A stretch of 64,000 nt of DNA from Syngnathus acus (lineage: Eukaryota; Chordata; Actinopteri; Syngnathiformes; Syngnathidae), in NCBI RefSeq assembly GCF_901709675.1, contig NC_051087.1:10989884-11053883 (forward strand). The letters are read 5' to 3'. The notes under the pieces were generated by a model. The model saw nothing but the letters and a program-made list of their open reading frames with translations. It was not told the origin of the DNA and searched no databases. The first letter of the stretch is position 1; each line of letters opens with the position of its first letter. The position numbers and the translations under genes were made by a program. Of the stretch, positions 23,245 to 42,600 are shown piece after piece.

Positions 23245-24976
23245 CTACTCGTGTCTTAATTATAAATTACAGGGTACTTTCGCATCAAAGCACTAAAATA
23301 GCTGAGTCTGGTTTCTGGAAGCCTGCAAATGGGCGCGTCGGATAAAAAAACACCAACTTCATCTAGCAGCTATGCTTGTGACTTCACCAACAGCCTTGGT
23401 TTCAGCAAATATTTGCTCTCAACATACAGAGGAAACCATTTTTTTTTTTTTAAAGATTGTTCCGTTTTTCTCATTTCAAGGTCAGCATGCCTTCTAACTA
23501 AGCAATGTCATCAAAACACTAATTCTTTATTTATATTGCTGTGTTTTGTGGTCCTAATTTGGATTATTATCCTTCAATAAATTCTCTCAAGTGTTGCCTT
23601 AATTATCAGGCCTAGATTATTGGGTTGCATTACATATCTACCAAAATAAAGCCACCAGGTTTGTTTGATGCAGTGTGGCTATATGTTATTTATATTTGTT
23701 GGAATTTATTATTAGTATAATGTTTTTACAACTTGACAATTGTATATGAGTTATGCGAAGTAGACAGTACCCTCGGGGCTAATGCATGGCATTTCAAGGT
23801 TGCGAATGGCATTTGCAATTGTAAATATTTGCCATCACACAGCACAAGAAGGCACAGTTAGTTACAATAAAAATGTTGAGTTCTACATTCATGGCCTCAA
23901 AGTGTTTCTCTTGCAAACGTGCCGTAATTATAACAATTGGAGCAATTAGCTAATTTGCTCAGCAGCAACAGAATGTGGCACTGGAAAACCTGCTAAATTG
24001 CTGCAATACTTAATTTGCTAAATGCTGGAATGATGACAGACAGATCTGTTTCAGACAATTTTTCATTTGCGGTACTTTCATCAGTCAGATGTTGACATAC
24101 ATTTCATTAGTATTTGGAACCAGTACATTAAACTATGACTTCAAACAGTACAGATGCAGTATTTTGCCACAAGCTTCTCACAATAATGGGCAGGAAGTTT
24201 GACATATTTCTACTCAGCGGAACTGAGCCAAGTTTATCAGTATGTTTCTTGTTGCCCTTTCAGCCCATGTTGGTACAGTACTCATTTCAAACATGAGCAT
24301 CAGCATGCATGTTCCACAAGGCTTTTGTTCCTGGGTTGAAAGGCACATTTCAGACTTGCAGTAAAAGGCTTTGGACAAAAATTGGCCTGTCACTATGAAC
24401 AATTTTTCCACGTCATTAACAAACAGGTTTCTAAAACGCATGAATGCAACATATTAGTGTTTTCCCGCAAGATATTTTATCCTCCATGCTTTATGTTTCA
24501 ATCTCCTAATAGTTTAAAACCACACAACTGTTTTTCCACAATGCACACTGAAAGAAACATGCTACATTTACATATATAATAAGAATAAACAATTTTTTTC
24601 CAACACGTTCTGTTTTGTTACTGTTTCCCTCTGCTTACTTGTTATCCCTGTAGGTTGAAGTTTTTGTTACAATATCAATTGAAAATACAATGTGATAAAA
24701 TAAAATGTGTCTTCTGATTTTTTTTTCTTGTTTTCCCAAAACATTGAATTATGATCTGGGAAATTATGCTATGGCCAACAATATGAACGAGAGTGGAGTA
24801 CTTTGGTCACTACTGGTAATAGGACTTAATTGCGATTCCTAAAAAAAAGTTGTGCATACTCCGAAGCACAGGGGGGCGCTATCAGCTGGAGAGTCAACAT
24901 AGACCAGAATCCGCCCGGTTGTAGTTAAAGAGAGCTTTGTTTTGAAAACACAGCCACTCGGCTGGTTAAACCCGTA
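23245..24976. other. ccp110-sirt7 intergenic region
   Basis: A/T-rich DNA with no recognisable gene. Just upstream of sirt7, at 24866-24882, is GCACAGGGGGGCGCTAT, a CTCF-like core. The sirt7 transcription start is probably close to 24900. No TATA box is obvious. Confidence 0.5.
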
Positions 24977-27778
24977 ATGGCAAACGAGCCGGACCGCGGT
25001 GTCTTTTCTAGGGCAGAGAGGAAAGCTTTACAAAAGGCAATGATACTGCAACGAGAAAACGAGAGGGAGAGCTTTAGATTGGTAAGATTAAAAATCTCCC
25101 ATCTAACAAAATAAATCGGCATTTGTAGCAGCTCGTGGTTGGGCTTCTCTTTTGAACTTCAGGTTGGACGGATCCTTAAAAAACCTGAGGCTGAGAGGTC
25201 CGAAGAGGACACTTCCGTGCTTTTGCTACACAGAGACACGGTGGAGGAGCTCTGCAAAAGAAAGATCCGCCGAAATGAACTCAAGAGGAAGCAAGAAGAG
25301 GTAAGACAGTTAACAGGTTCCCACACCTTCATGACTTTTTCATGACATCATCCATTCGTGTTGCACGTTCGTTTGTTTGAAGATTCAAAATCCTCGATTT
25401 CGCTCTTATAGACTCAGCCACGACACTATAGACATGAGAGAGTTGAAAGGACCTAGCTGAAACATTTTTGTTGTGTAGAGTATTTTATTCAATTGTTTCT
25501 CCCTTTTCTTTCTTTCTTACAGGTGTTTGATACTGCTGATGCCCTGAAAAGTAAAGTACGACACCTAGCTGTGGCAATCAAACAAGCAAAACACTTGGTT
25601 CTTTACACTGGAGCTGGAATAAGCACCGTAAGAAACTCTCATTGTTCTTTGACAATTTTCATCTCCATCTTCTGCCTGATTAAAATGTAATTTAACGATA
25701 GGCAGCCTCCATCCCCGACTACCGAGGGCCGAACGGTGTTTGGACACAACTGCAGAAGGGCCTTGCTGTCAGGTGTCATGTCGATTCTCATCATTTGTGG
25801 GATTTTAATTGTATGCCATAATCTGTTTGATGGGATGATTCATTATTACCTTTTTTTTTGTCTTTCCAAACAGCTCGTCTGACCTAAGCAAAGCTGAGCC
25901 GACGCTCACACACATGTGCATTAAGACGCTTTATGAGGAAAGGCTGGTATGTTTAGCCTACGTGTACAAACGTGTAATAGTGGGTATTTCATCGATGTGT
26001 AAAAACGTGCGTGTTTTTAAAGGTGAAGCATGTTGTGTCTCAAAACTGTGATGGACTTCATCTACGTAGTGGTCTTCCCAGAGATGCCCTGTCTGAACTT
26101 CATGGGAACATGTTTATTGAGGTGATAGCATTGAGCTCCAAGAGGGATATTTCTTCAACAAATATTTACACAGAAAAGCTGAAATAACAGACCTGTAAAA
26201 ATACAAACATATAATCTTTCTTGGCATTTTTTGGTATTTCTAGAATTGTCCCTTGTATACAATATTGCATTTCTTTTTGTGAAAATGCTACCTCTGTCTT
26301 TCAGGTGTGTACTCACTGTTCTCCAGTCAGGGAATACGTGCGTTTATTCGATGTAACGGAGCGGACATCCCTCCACCGGCATTGCACAGGCCGTAGGTGC
26401 TGCCACTGTGGCAGTGAACTCAGGGACACAATAGTGCACTTCGGGGAGCGAGGAACCTTGGAGAAACCTCTCAACTGGAAGGGAGCTGCAGAGGCGGCTA
26501 AGGCAGCTGATGTTATCCTCTGCTTAGGTTCCAGTCTGAAGGTAGTTCCTGTTAACCACTTTGCTCCATGTTTTTGTTAATTTTGCAGTGTTCATGAAAT
26601 CCTGACATGGGCCTTATTCAGATCAGTTTTCAATTGATGTTATGACATGAGTTTTCATACGTAGCACTGTGAGTAATTTGCCAGTGACTTAAAAAAAAAT
26701 TCTAGACCCAAATTCCTAATTTTCTTCCTTGTCCTACGCAGAGCTATAATCAATATATTTTCAATTTAAAACGAGTTTTTTTTTGTAAAACATTCAATTT
26801 TCACTGTGGAATACATTGTGGTACTTTGTGTTGCCATATCTATGATCAAACATTTTGTCTGTGTAGGTGCTGAAGAAATATGCTTGTCTCTGGTCCATGA
26901 ACAAACCAACAAGCAAAAGGCCCAAACTGTACATCATTAATCTCCAGGTACAGTATTGCAGATAACATGTAATATACTGTCATTGGTCTTCAGCTGAAAT
27001 AATAGTACTGCTGCACAAGTGCGCTCATTGAAACCTAATACTGCACTTCTCTTTTGTTTTAGTGGACACCAAAAGATGAATTGGCTATAATAAAAATCAA
27101 TGCCAAGTGTGATGATGTCATGAGTCTTCTCATGGAAGAGCTTACGCTCCCAATTCCTGTTTATGACAGGTATGTCTCGACATGTCAAAACAAATCTGCG
27201 TTCTGTCGTCAATGGTGGCTCACCAATAGAGGGCGCTAGGATGCCACCTTCGCCACCTTGAAATATTGTTTCATTATGTGTATCTGGTTTTCTATGTGCA
27301 GGCTAAATATTGTAAATTTTGCTGTTGAGTTACAGATAGGCCTGCTCTTTAAAAGTGATCCTTTTTGGATGGTTTAAGAATGGCAGTTGGTACTGTGACT
27401 TTATGGCCAGGTCATGAATTGAATGGCATTAGCTGTTACTTGTGATGATTTTGGCAAGTTTGAGTTTGAACCCAGTGCGATGCTGGATTAACATTGTGTT
27501 TATGTTCTTGTAACTTTTTAAAAAGTCACACAGAAACGGCAGTAATTAGATGAACAGTTTTGTTGTGTCTCTTCAGGGCAGAGGACCCCATTTTCAGCCT
27601 TGCTGTACCTCTTCAGCCTGAGGATAAGGACAGCCACACCCGTGCGGTCATCGCTCCTCACGTCAGTCCCAATGACTCCTTCAGTAACCCCGAGGAGGCT
27701 GCAAAAGCTACGGCGGTTCAGGGTGGCTGGTTTGGAAGAGGCTATGGCAAAGGGAGGAAGAAGAAAAAAGCCGCCTAG
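24977..27778 (+). CDS. sirt7: NAD-dependent protein deacetylase sirtuin-7
   Basis: SIRT7 is a nuclear/nucleolar class IV sirtuin. It deacetylates H3K18 and other lysine-acylated substrates and supports RNA polymerase I transcription. Coding exons: 24977-25081, 25163-25300, 25523-25627, 25702-25772, 25874-25946, 26023-26121, 26305-26541, 26867-26947, 27063-27169, 27577-27778. They total 1218 nt and 405 aa (human 400), all in phase. Seen: a basic N-terminal helix; the NAD-binding YTGAGIST motif at about 109-116 and [18 protein letters not shown] at 170-177; the catalytic His at about 191 in ELHGNMF; zinc ligands C199/C202 and C229/C232; CLGSSLKV; and a Lys/Arg-rich C-terminal nucleolar signal (KGRKKKK). 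All expected catalytic and zinc residues are intact. Introns are short. Confidence 0.96.
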
Positions 27779-28916
27779 ATCTGAATTAAGGACAAGAACA
27801 TTGCAGAGTACCTGTGATGCATCATTTGGTGGACAAATTGAGGTGCTACTTTTGTTTACTACTTGTAATGTAGAAAAGATTATCATGGAATTTTGATTTT
27901 GAAAGGTGTATCAATACGTTGATAAAGCATCAGCTATTTATAAATGGCTTAGTTTATTAGCTTAGTTTATTATTTGGGGGTAACTTTATTAATGTGTGAC
28001 ACAAGCTGCTTTCAGCATGTTTACATTAAAGTTGGTGAGGTGTTGGTGCTCTGGTGGGACCTTGCGCGGCAATGGATGTCATGTGTCATGTGACAAACTG
28101 CTTGCTCAAAGTATTATTGGGACTCTCCTCCCTGTGTTGCCATAAAGTGTGGCACAATATTGATTCATTGCAGCTATATGTTATGTCTGTTGTTTGTACT
28201 TGTATCACGGCAGATTAAGTTTCTACAACCACCAAACCAAGTAAACAAGTCCAGTGCAAAGTCGTCTTTTACCGGAAATGTAATTTTTAAGTATTAATAT
28301 TGCGTAAAATGATGATAGCTTCATTTCAGTAAGCAATGTTCATAGACATTAGCGGTTGTAGTGGTTCTTTGAGCTGGTAATACATGTTGTTTCCAAGTGG
28401 TAAATTACTGCAACAAACTTTGGCAGCTAGTCCAAGTTTTCTACAAACATTTTGTGTAAATAATTTGTAAACTATTTTTTTTCTTTCATCAATGAATGTA
28501 CCAACTTTCCATATAGTTTTACTTTTTGCTGATGGCATTTGAATTGTCGTTTACTTATTTCGTGACCTCTCAGACCAACCTTATTAAATGTTGATCTGTG
28601 CTGATTACATTCTATTTTGATGGAATTTAAAGATGTAGAGGTTCAAGACAGAACTATAAATTACAATTTCTATTCATGGTTAAGTCTCATGGTAATTACT
28701 GTTTTTTGTTTTTTTACTGCATTGAGGTTGAAGTACATTACGCCCATTGATTTGTCTCAGGAAATTGTATTGTGTATCATTTACCTCGAAGGTTTTGTGG
28801 GGCCAAAGTAACTAAAGCAAGTGATGGACCACTGTTAACACTTGTGCCACAGTTCCATCTAATATGTTATGTCTGTATTCTGCAAAAAGAAGATGAAAAC
28901 ATGGTTTGTGTGAATC

Positions 28917-28922
28917 AATAAA
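28917..28922 (+). terminator. Probable sirt7 poly(A) signal
   Basis: An AATAAA lies in the A/T-rich DNA 1.14 kb after the sirt7 stop. An ATTAAA near 28025 could give a shorter 3'UTR. The stretch 27779-28916 has no other gene-like feature and is read as sirt7 3'UTR. Confidence 0.45.
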
Positions 28923-29893
28923 ACATGCTTTTTGCATTGTTTTGTCAAGAAAATATCCAATACAATTTTATTTAACTAATAACTTACAGAGGGATAACTC
29001 GTGGAACTGTTGAGCAAATATAGTTTGCATCCGAATAATCACAGTGATACGATTTCGTAGGAATGGCACAGTCGGTGAGGGTCTCCAGTAGCTTTATTCC
29101 ACTAAACCTGGGGTTTTCAACTGGTTTTGTCCAAGGGACCTCCATTATAACCAAGAAGCAACTCTGGGACCACTGCTTTGGCAGAGTATTATTTTATTTT
29201 GCACCATAGGAGGCTATTTATTTGCATCTGTATGTCTAATTTGGGAATGTCAGTTACATTTGATGTAATCTGGATGGGTAAATTTGACAGTAGATGTGCA
29301 AAGATGCAAATTCATTCAAGAGTTGCTTGGCTACAACTCACACCCAGTCACTCACACCACACTTACCTCACAAGTGACACCCAGTCACTTCACACCTGAC
29401 TCACTCGTATAAAACAACATTCTTATGACTAGACTCGTCTACTCTTCTTTCATATGTGACGCCCCTTTTGTATACAATTCCAAGACAAATAGTCTTGGCG
29501 TTCCAAATGCCGATGGCGAACATTTTGAGCTCAATGTATTCGTTGTTTTGCAAGTCGGCTTTTTCCGTAAAGCTGGGGACGTGTAGAATATGAACCAGGT
29601 GAGAAACTCAACTGTAACCTGAAGAAACCAACGTCTTCACCTATGCAAAACGGAGGAAAACATTGCCACCTATAGGCGACAACGCGCAATTGCGGTATAG
29701 GCTACTTCGAACCACGTGATCGATCAGGCGTTTCTGGAGGCGTCGTCCGACTCAGTGACGTCACTGCCCTAGAAGAACCTACCAGAGGGTGTACAGTACC
29801 TGGCATAATCCCCGTGAAGACAAACCCTATCGTGAGTGACCGGATTAGCTACTATTAATTTATATTACATTCTGTGTGGAAAACTCAGTTAAA
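28923..29893. other. sirt7-pcyt2 intergenic region and pcyt2 5'UTR
   Basis: The left part holds a possible transposon relic (29105-29185, 'GGGGTTTTCAACTGG...GGGACC'). It also has a loosely tandem 'CACCCAGTCACT' stretch at 29340-29400. From about 29490 the DNA becomes GC-richer and promoter-like, ending in the pcyt2 start codon. Confidence 0.45.
29713..29765 (+). promoter_or_regulatory. pcyt2 promoter E-box and full CRE palindrome
   Basis: An E-box CACGTG lies at 29713-29718 and a perfect palindrome AGTGACGTCACT at 29754-29765, both 130-180 bp upstream of the pcyt2 ATG. The palindrome holds the full TGACGTCA site bound by CREB/ATF-type bZIP factors, including ATF6/XBP1-like variants. The sequence match is direct; use in vivo is inferred. 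Confidence 0.5.
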
Positions 29894-36820
<6,927 letters not shown>

Positions 36821-37339
36821 AGAAATGGCACTCTTTAGACTCTATTGCTTCCGTATGGGATGTACTGGCTCTAGTTCGTTGGCGAGCTGACCCATGGTGG
36901 AAGATCCAATCTGTCTCAGCAATTCACAGCTACAGTCCATCCAGCTGGTTCCAGACACTTGTTTGGGAACAGAATGCTCGTTTGTGTCTCTCTGCTGCTT
37001 AATGGCTTCTCTCTGTACTCTGCTTCAGACCTGTTTTAGAGCAATATTTTAATCCTCAATTTGTTCTTGTAATCACACAGTACATGCCCCATGGCTGTAC
37101 AAGTAGTATGTTTCATCTCAAATTTATTCGAAAAATATTAATTGACACTTATTTTGGAACGTTACTTTTTTTAAAATGGTCTATTTTAGACTTTTCATGG
37201 ATAATGTTTATTTTAACACAATAAGAAGAATAATGGATTTTAAATTGCTGAGGATTTTGTCAGTCTTAAGCATCTTACACAGGATACATTTCTTTAGAAA
37301 GAGTCTTGTGAATATTATCTTATAAACTGGATCATTAAC

Positions 37340-37610
37340 TACTAAATTACCTGAAGAGCTGTGTGAACTTGTATATCGCTTTTCTACCTCTGGTACTCAA
37401 AGCGCTTGACACTGCTTTCTCGTTCACTTACTGATGATATATCTTTGGGTCTTTGGGTTTTGGAAAAGCGCTATACAAATTTAATGAATTATTATTATCA
37501 GGAGCAACTGGTGGTTGAGTGTCTTGCTCATGGACACTTTGATATGGTCACAATGGCAGAGTATCAAACATCCAACCTCTGGGTTGGGGGACGACCACTC
37601 TACCACTGAG
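37340..37610. repeat. SINE/LINE-tail repeat fragments
   Basis: The part at about 37370-37500 has 'GTACTCAAAGCGCTTGACAC' and 'AAAAGCGCTATACAAATTTA', typical of a teleost SINE 3' end followed by (TTA)n. The part at 37500-37610 ('AGTGTCTTGCTCATGGACAC ... CCACTCTACCACTGAGCCAT') looks like an inverted tRNA-derived head of the same type. The copies are degenerate. Confidence 0.6.
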
Positions 37611-37621
37611 CCATGCTGCAT

Positions 37622-37668
37622 TTGTGTGTGTTGTGTGTGTGTGTGTATGTGTGTGTGTGTGTGTGAGT
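37622..37668. repeat. (TG)n microsatellite
   Basis: An imperfect TG/GT dinucleotide run of about 45 bp, broken by one TT and one TA. Confidence 0.9.
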
Positions 37669-37945
37669 TAAATACAAAGTTAAAGGAATGTTGCTTTCAA
37701 TGCTTCATTCTTAAAAGGTATAGCAATTATTAAGGTTATGTAAACTAATTAAAATGTTAACTCCGTGGCTTCAGTTTTTCTTCTTCCCCAGAGAAATGTG
37801 CTTTAGAAAATAAGACTAAGAAATACTTTTGTTGTAGAAAATGTCTGCAAGGTTTTGCATCTTGCTGTGATAAAACAATGTAAACTAACTTTATTTGTCA
37901 GACAATGTATTTCTAAAGCGTGCTGGTGAACCCTGCAAATGACAG

Positions 37946-37987
37946 AGCTCTTTGTTGCAAGCTCTTTGTTGCAAGCTCTTTGTTGCA
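37946..37987. repeat. 14-bp tandem repeat, three perfect units
   Basis: The unit AGCTCTTTGTTGCA occurs three times in a row without mismatch, so it is either recent or conserved. No gene function is apparent. Confidence 0.9.
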
Positions 37988-38604
37988 TCAGCGTGCATCA
38001 CGACCCAGTGAGTTGGTGAAATGAGGCCACGGCCGGTCCAAACCTGCCAAATGTGATGGGTGCGGTTTGGTAGTGGCTGCTGGCAAAAAACACAAACTGT
38101 CAGCCTCATTATAAGAACAAAGAGTTGCGGAAGAGCTTATGTCACAATAATGGCATGGCCCAGCTGAGGGACACCAAAAACCTGACGCTGTAGAAACCCT
38201 TCTGTTTGTGGGTAAACACTGGACCGCACTCACGCTGTACGTGTGCCTTGATGCCAAAAACAACTGAAGCTTTGGTCACCAAAATGTCCATTTCAGTCAC
38301 GAAATTGTTTCAAAAATGAAAGTTTGCATATTTTTGTTTTTACATATTTTGGTAGTGTCTTTTGAAACATTGATGCATAGATGCTTCTTGTTTTTTGTCC
38401 AGTTAAACATTTTTTCAGGTCAGTGTGACTGAGCAGAGATTCCTGGTTTGATTGATGTCTATCTCACCAACTTGTTAGTTTTATGAGGGTCAAGTTAAAA
38501 AGTTGAAACGTTGGTGCAATTCCACCTAAGGTTGTAGCCCCCTGGCTCAAGGAATCCTTCTCTGAGCATTTATTGTAGATTATCAAGCAATAACTTTAAA
38601 TAAT

Positions 38605-38690
38605 TGGCGCTGAGGTTGCGGGTACGATTCTGCCTCCGGCCTTCCTGTGTGGAATTTGCATGTTGTCCCTGTGCCCGTTTAGGGTTCCGA
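38605..38690 (+). repeat. SINE fragment
   Basis: It holds only the B-box part, 'GCGGGTACGATTCTGCCTCC', and the body 'TTCCTGTGTGGAATTTGCAT' of the SINE family seen at 33556-33915. It is truncated on both sides. Confidence 0.7.
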
Positions 38691-39623
38691 TCACGTTCAG
38701 TTGTTTTTTTAAATGACTTCTTAACTCAAAATTGGCGCTATTGGAATGCCCTTGTCTAAATCTTGTTAAACGATAAAGACAGGCCGTCACATTCCAAAGA
38801 CCAAACGCGTCATTCTGCAAGACATCCCGCAGTTTTTATGCTTTACTTGCAACGTTCAAAGAGGCCCCGACTCACGAGATAAAGATCCGATCAATTAACT
38901 GGCGATAAATGGCGTAAAACAACGCACACGACACATCAGTCACTTCTTAGAGGTGCATAGAAACGATCAGTTGCCATCATAGAACCGAAAAGTACAATCT
39001 GACCTGAACACTTTACTGAACAAAGACTGATCATCATTGTTCTTTACATAAAAAAACAAGTTTGGAATTACATAATAATTTTAAAAAAATCCCACCTTTG
39101 GGAAATGTCATTGTTTTTTTTGGGGGTCATTACAAAAAGACGTGGAAACAAACGACCAGCATATAAACCGGTTACAACAGTTATTTTTCCCCCCGTAAAT
39201 GAATGAATTACAGTTATATGTAAGTACAAATAATAGACAATTTAACTAGTGATTTTCCCACCCGTGATGGCAACCTGGGTGGGGGGCGTGTGCAAGCTGA
39301 CCTTTCCTGTCACACACTTAAAAGTGACAAATCTGATTGGCTCGATCATGACGTCACTTCCCAGGAACTCCAGAGCCTTCCCATCTGGAATGAGAGGGAG
39401 GAACTGTGGATTGTTTGGGGTGAACAAGCGCAATATTTTGGACTGAAATAATAAGCGAGAAAATCCGGGAGCGATGCGTCCAGTGAGTTTGGCTTGCAAT
39501 AAAAACCACGCTAAAGTCGAGGAGCTGTAAGCATGCGCTTGAGTTTGAACAAACTCGCTCGGTTTAAACACAGTCAGGACTTTGTTTGAGTCCAACTCCG
39601 AGAGGAGGACATGTGTGCTCGGG

Positions 39624-42600
39624 ATGGGACTGTGTTTCGGTACCGACGTTACAGAGGAGCAGAAGAAGGCGAGGACACTCAGTGCCAAGATTGACAGAGA
39701 CCTGTACGAGGGTGCCAAGCGGGAGATGAATGTGGTTAAAATACTCCTGTTAGGTGAGATACAAACTTGACAACGTCTCTGGCTTTACTACTAACTCTCG
39801 TATTTTATTATTATTATTTTTTTTTAAATCACTTACTCGATGTTGATTTTAACAAGCAACTTTTATTATCTTAGTTGTGCTGATTTCCCTTTACAGCCAC
39901 TTGTCGCAAGTTAGAGTTTATAGGACTTGGTCAACTGTTTCTCACAGACCAATGAAAAAAACGGATTTAAAACAGTCACGCCCACTGGGCATTTTGAATA
40001 ACTTTTTACCAAATATTTTTCAAAATATCTCATGTCTCACCACCAAACAAAAATGTCACAAAAACTGTAGCAGGCCAATTATGTAAAAAAAATTCCATCC
40101 AATGCAGGGGTGGGTGTCCAACTCATCTTTGTCATGGGCCACAATGTAATTTTCCTCAGGTAGTTGCTATAACCTTGTAAATGGTGATTTTTTTTTCTCA
40201 TCATATGATTACATCTACAGAACACATTGATGAAGAACTAGTAATGGATAAAACTATACTTTAACTATTACTACTATTCAACAATTCATTTTATTGTAAG
40301 AAGATGTTTGGTAACACCATCAAATGCTAAGTTGTAATATTGCATCACAATTTATTAAATATGGCAATTCAGTCCAGATTTGATTAAGAATCAAAGACAT
40401 GGTTTGCTTTCATGTCAAATAAAATGTTGTCATGGGCTTGAATTTTATGATACCCAGGCCTTGATGAAAAAAGATATATTTGTAGTCATAGATCATTTTT
40501 AGACCACTTTAGTGAAACTGAATGATTTCCCACCCCGCATTAGAAGTTGAATCAGCTAGTGGACTCGTCGACGCGTGAACGTTGTCATTTCTCATTGATA
40601 GTAATCGCCTCTCACGGATGCATCAAAAGAAAACATCCAACTATGTTTTCTCTGTCATGCATGCAATCCTCTGTCTCCTTGCACCCCCCCGATTCACTTA
40701 TCCAATCACAATCATAGATGCCTTCAGTCTGTAAGACAAAGCTTATAAAAAAACTCTTGCAAGAATCCAGGTAACAACTGAAGATTTGCTACAGCACGTT
40801 ATTGATAGGGTTAGGGTTTCTGGAAAATCTGTCTCTAAAATTGCATTAAAATCATGCATGTTGTGATGCAGAAACTTCAGGTAAGGTCTGTAAATGTTTA
40901 GTTGTTTTTCTTATTTTATATTGTGTGGTAAAGAGGAAGCCATTACAACCATAGAAATATCAACTATGAGTAGGCAAAAATGAAAGAACTGAGCACAACG
41001 CGATTTTATAAATGACTATATACCTTGCGATGCTTTCCAGGTGCGGCAGAAAGTGGGAAAAGCACTTTGGTCAAACAAATGAAGATCATCCACAGCAATG
41101 GATTTACCAAGCAAGAACTCAGCAGCTTCAAGGTCAGCAACTATCAGAGAATAACATTTTATGACTTCTCCGTAATATATTTTGTATGTTTGTCTCCCCT
41201 TTAAACTTCACTCAATTGGTCTGGCATTGACCAAGTAAGAACTTAGAACATTTTGTGGCTTTTCCGTCTTATTTTTTACATGCATTTTTCTCTTTAAACT
41301 TAAAATTCAGTCACTTGGTCTGGCATCGACCAAATTGGAACTTAAATAGTCCACTGTTCACCTGGAAACTTTTGTTATTCCTCCCTTTTGCTTGCTCTGT
41401 GATTGGTAGATAACAATGGAAACGCCGATGGAACGGAAACAGTTGTATTCTATTTTCCATCAACTCTTATCTTTAGTCACATGCCTCTTGTTCCCGCCCC
41501 GTTCCTGCAGTGTTTTACTCATCCTCTGGCCCACCAGTCATTTCCTATCTGCATTTCTCTGTATATCTTTCCACTCTGGATGGAGGCTAAAAGGTTCAAT
41601 ACAGGCGGATAATGGAGATTGAATTGACATTCAACACTGCACTCTGATTCATAACCATTGCAAAAAACTGATCTCACAGGGGTTGCACGTAGACTCTTAT
41701 GGAACAGCACAAGTAGAAAGGTTTGAATTGTTCAAATGACTTATATGTAGAGTACAAACATTTACTCAGTACCCTCGATAAGCAGTTGAAGCCATTCTAC
41801 TCGTGTGCACCAATCGTAGCAGTACATGGACCTTAAGCTGGATATCAAGTAAATACTCAAAATGATTTTCTGTTCACTTGAGCATTAGATCAAGTGTGGG
41901 AAAACATTTTGAGCTCAGTGGCATTCTGATTAATATTGCGTTTGTGGAACATGAGTTAAGCAGCAAAATTCACGTTTTTATTCATCTCAGGGGGTGGCCG
42001 TTTTGCCAGTTACTGCAAGTGTACAATATCTATTGAAGTGGGTGTGTCCAATTTGTATCCCAAAATAGTCAACATGTACAGGCTTGCTGTAAAAAAATAA
42101 AATAAAAGAAAGAAACTGTTTGTGCATTTGGGATTCGCTCTCATGTGAAAGCATTCATTTCTTTCTGATTAAAAACCTCACCCCCAATGTGCACCTTGGT
42201 GACATCTGATCACCCTTGCACACACCATCCCGCATCAGAAGTCAACTTGGCGTGCTTTAAAGTGAGCAGGTACTTCAAACTACGCAGGAGTTAATCCCCT
42301 TTGTGTTTTGAATTTCATTGATTATGCGTCCTATTGACTTTGTGTCACATTCGGACACCGACATGTCGAATGTCTGGAATGGGGGAGCAAGGGGGCTGCT
42401 TCTCATCTAATCCTTCATTCAGCCAGAGGGCCCCAGTGTGTTGTTTTGACTACTCACAAGCCGGTGGACTAACACTCCAGTACACACAACATTGTGTAAA
42501 CAAAAGACTTGTCTGCAAATGTGTTTTCACACGATTGCATTGAACTCTTGTGCAGTATAGCTCGTAATTGTGTTGGTATTTTCATTGGCGGATCTATTTG

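Larger units (their letters stand above)
36821..39623. other. pcyt2-gnav1 intergenic region
   Basis: The first few hundred bases are pcyt2 3'UTR, with no canonical AATAAA seen there. Then come repeat fragments (37340-37610), a TG microsatellite, a 14-bp tandem repeat and a SINE fragment. The final 380 bp, GC-richer, should hold the gnav1 promoter and 5'UTR. A 158-codon antisense frame covers 39242-39718, but nothing supports it as a gene. Confidence 0.5.

Noticed and set aside
29340-29400. Loosely repeated CACCCAGTCACT units
   Set aside because: Too short and imperfect to call an array, and there are no regular spacers, so not CRISPR-like.
36821-37370. Search for a canonical pcyt2 poly(A) signal
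   Set aside because: No AATAAA or ATTAAA was found; only near-matches such as AATAAG near 37221, so no signal is reported.
39242-39718. A 158-codon minus-strand frame with a signal-peptide-like start ([19 protein letters not shown])
   Set aside because: It is antisense to gnav1 exon 1 and its 5'UTR, has no recognisable domain, and GC-rich promoter DNA often gives such frames by chance. Only transcript evidence would revive it.
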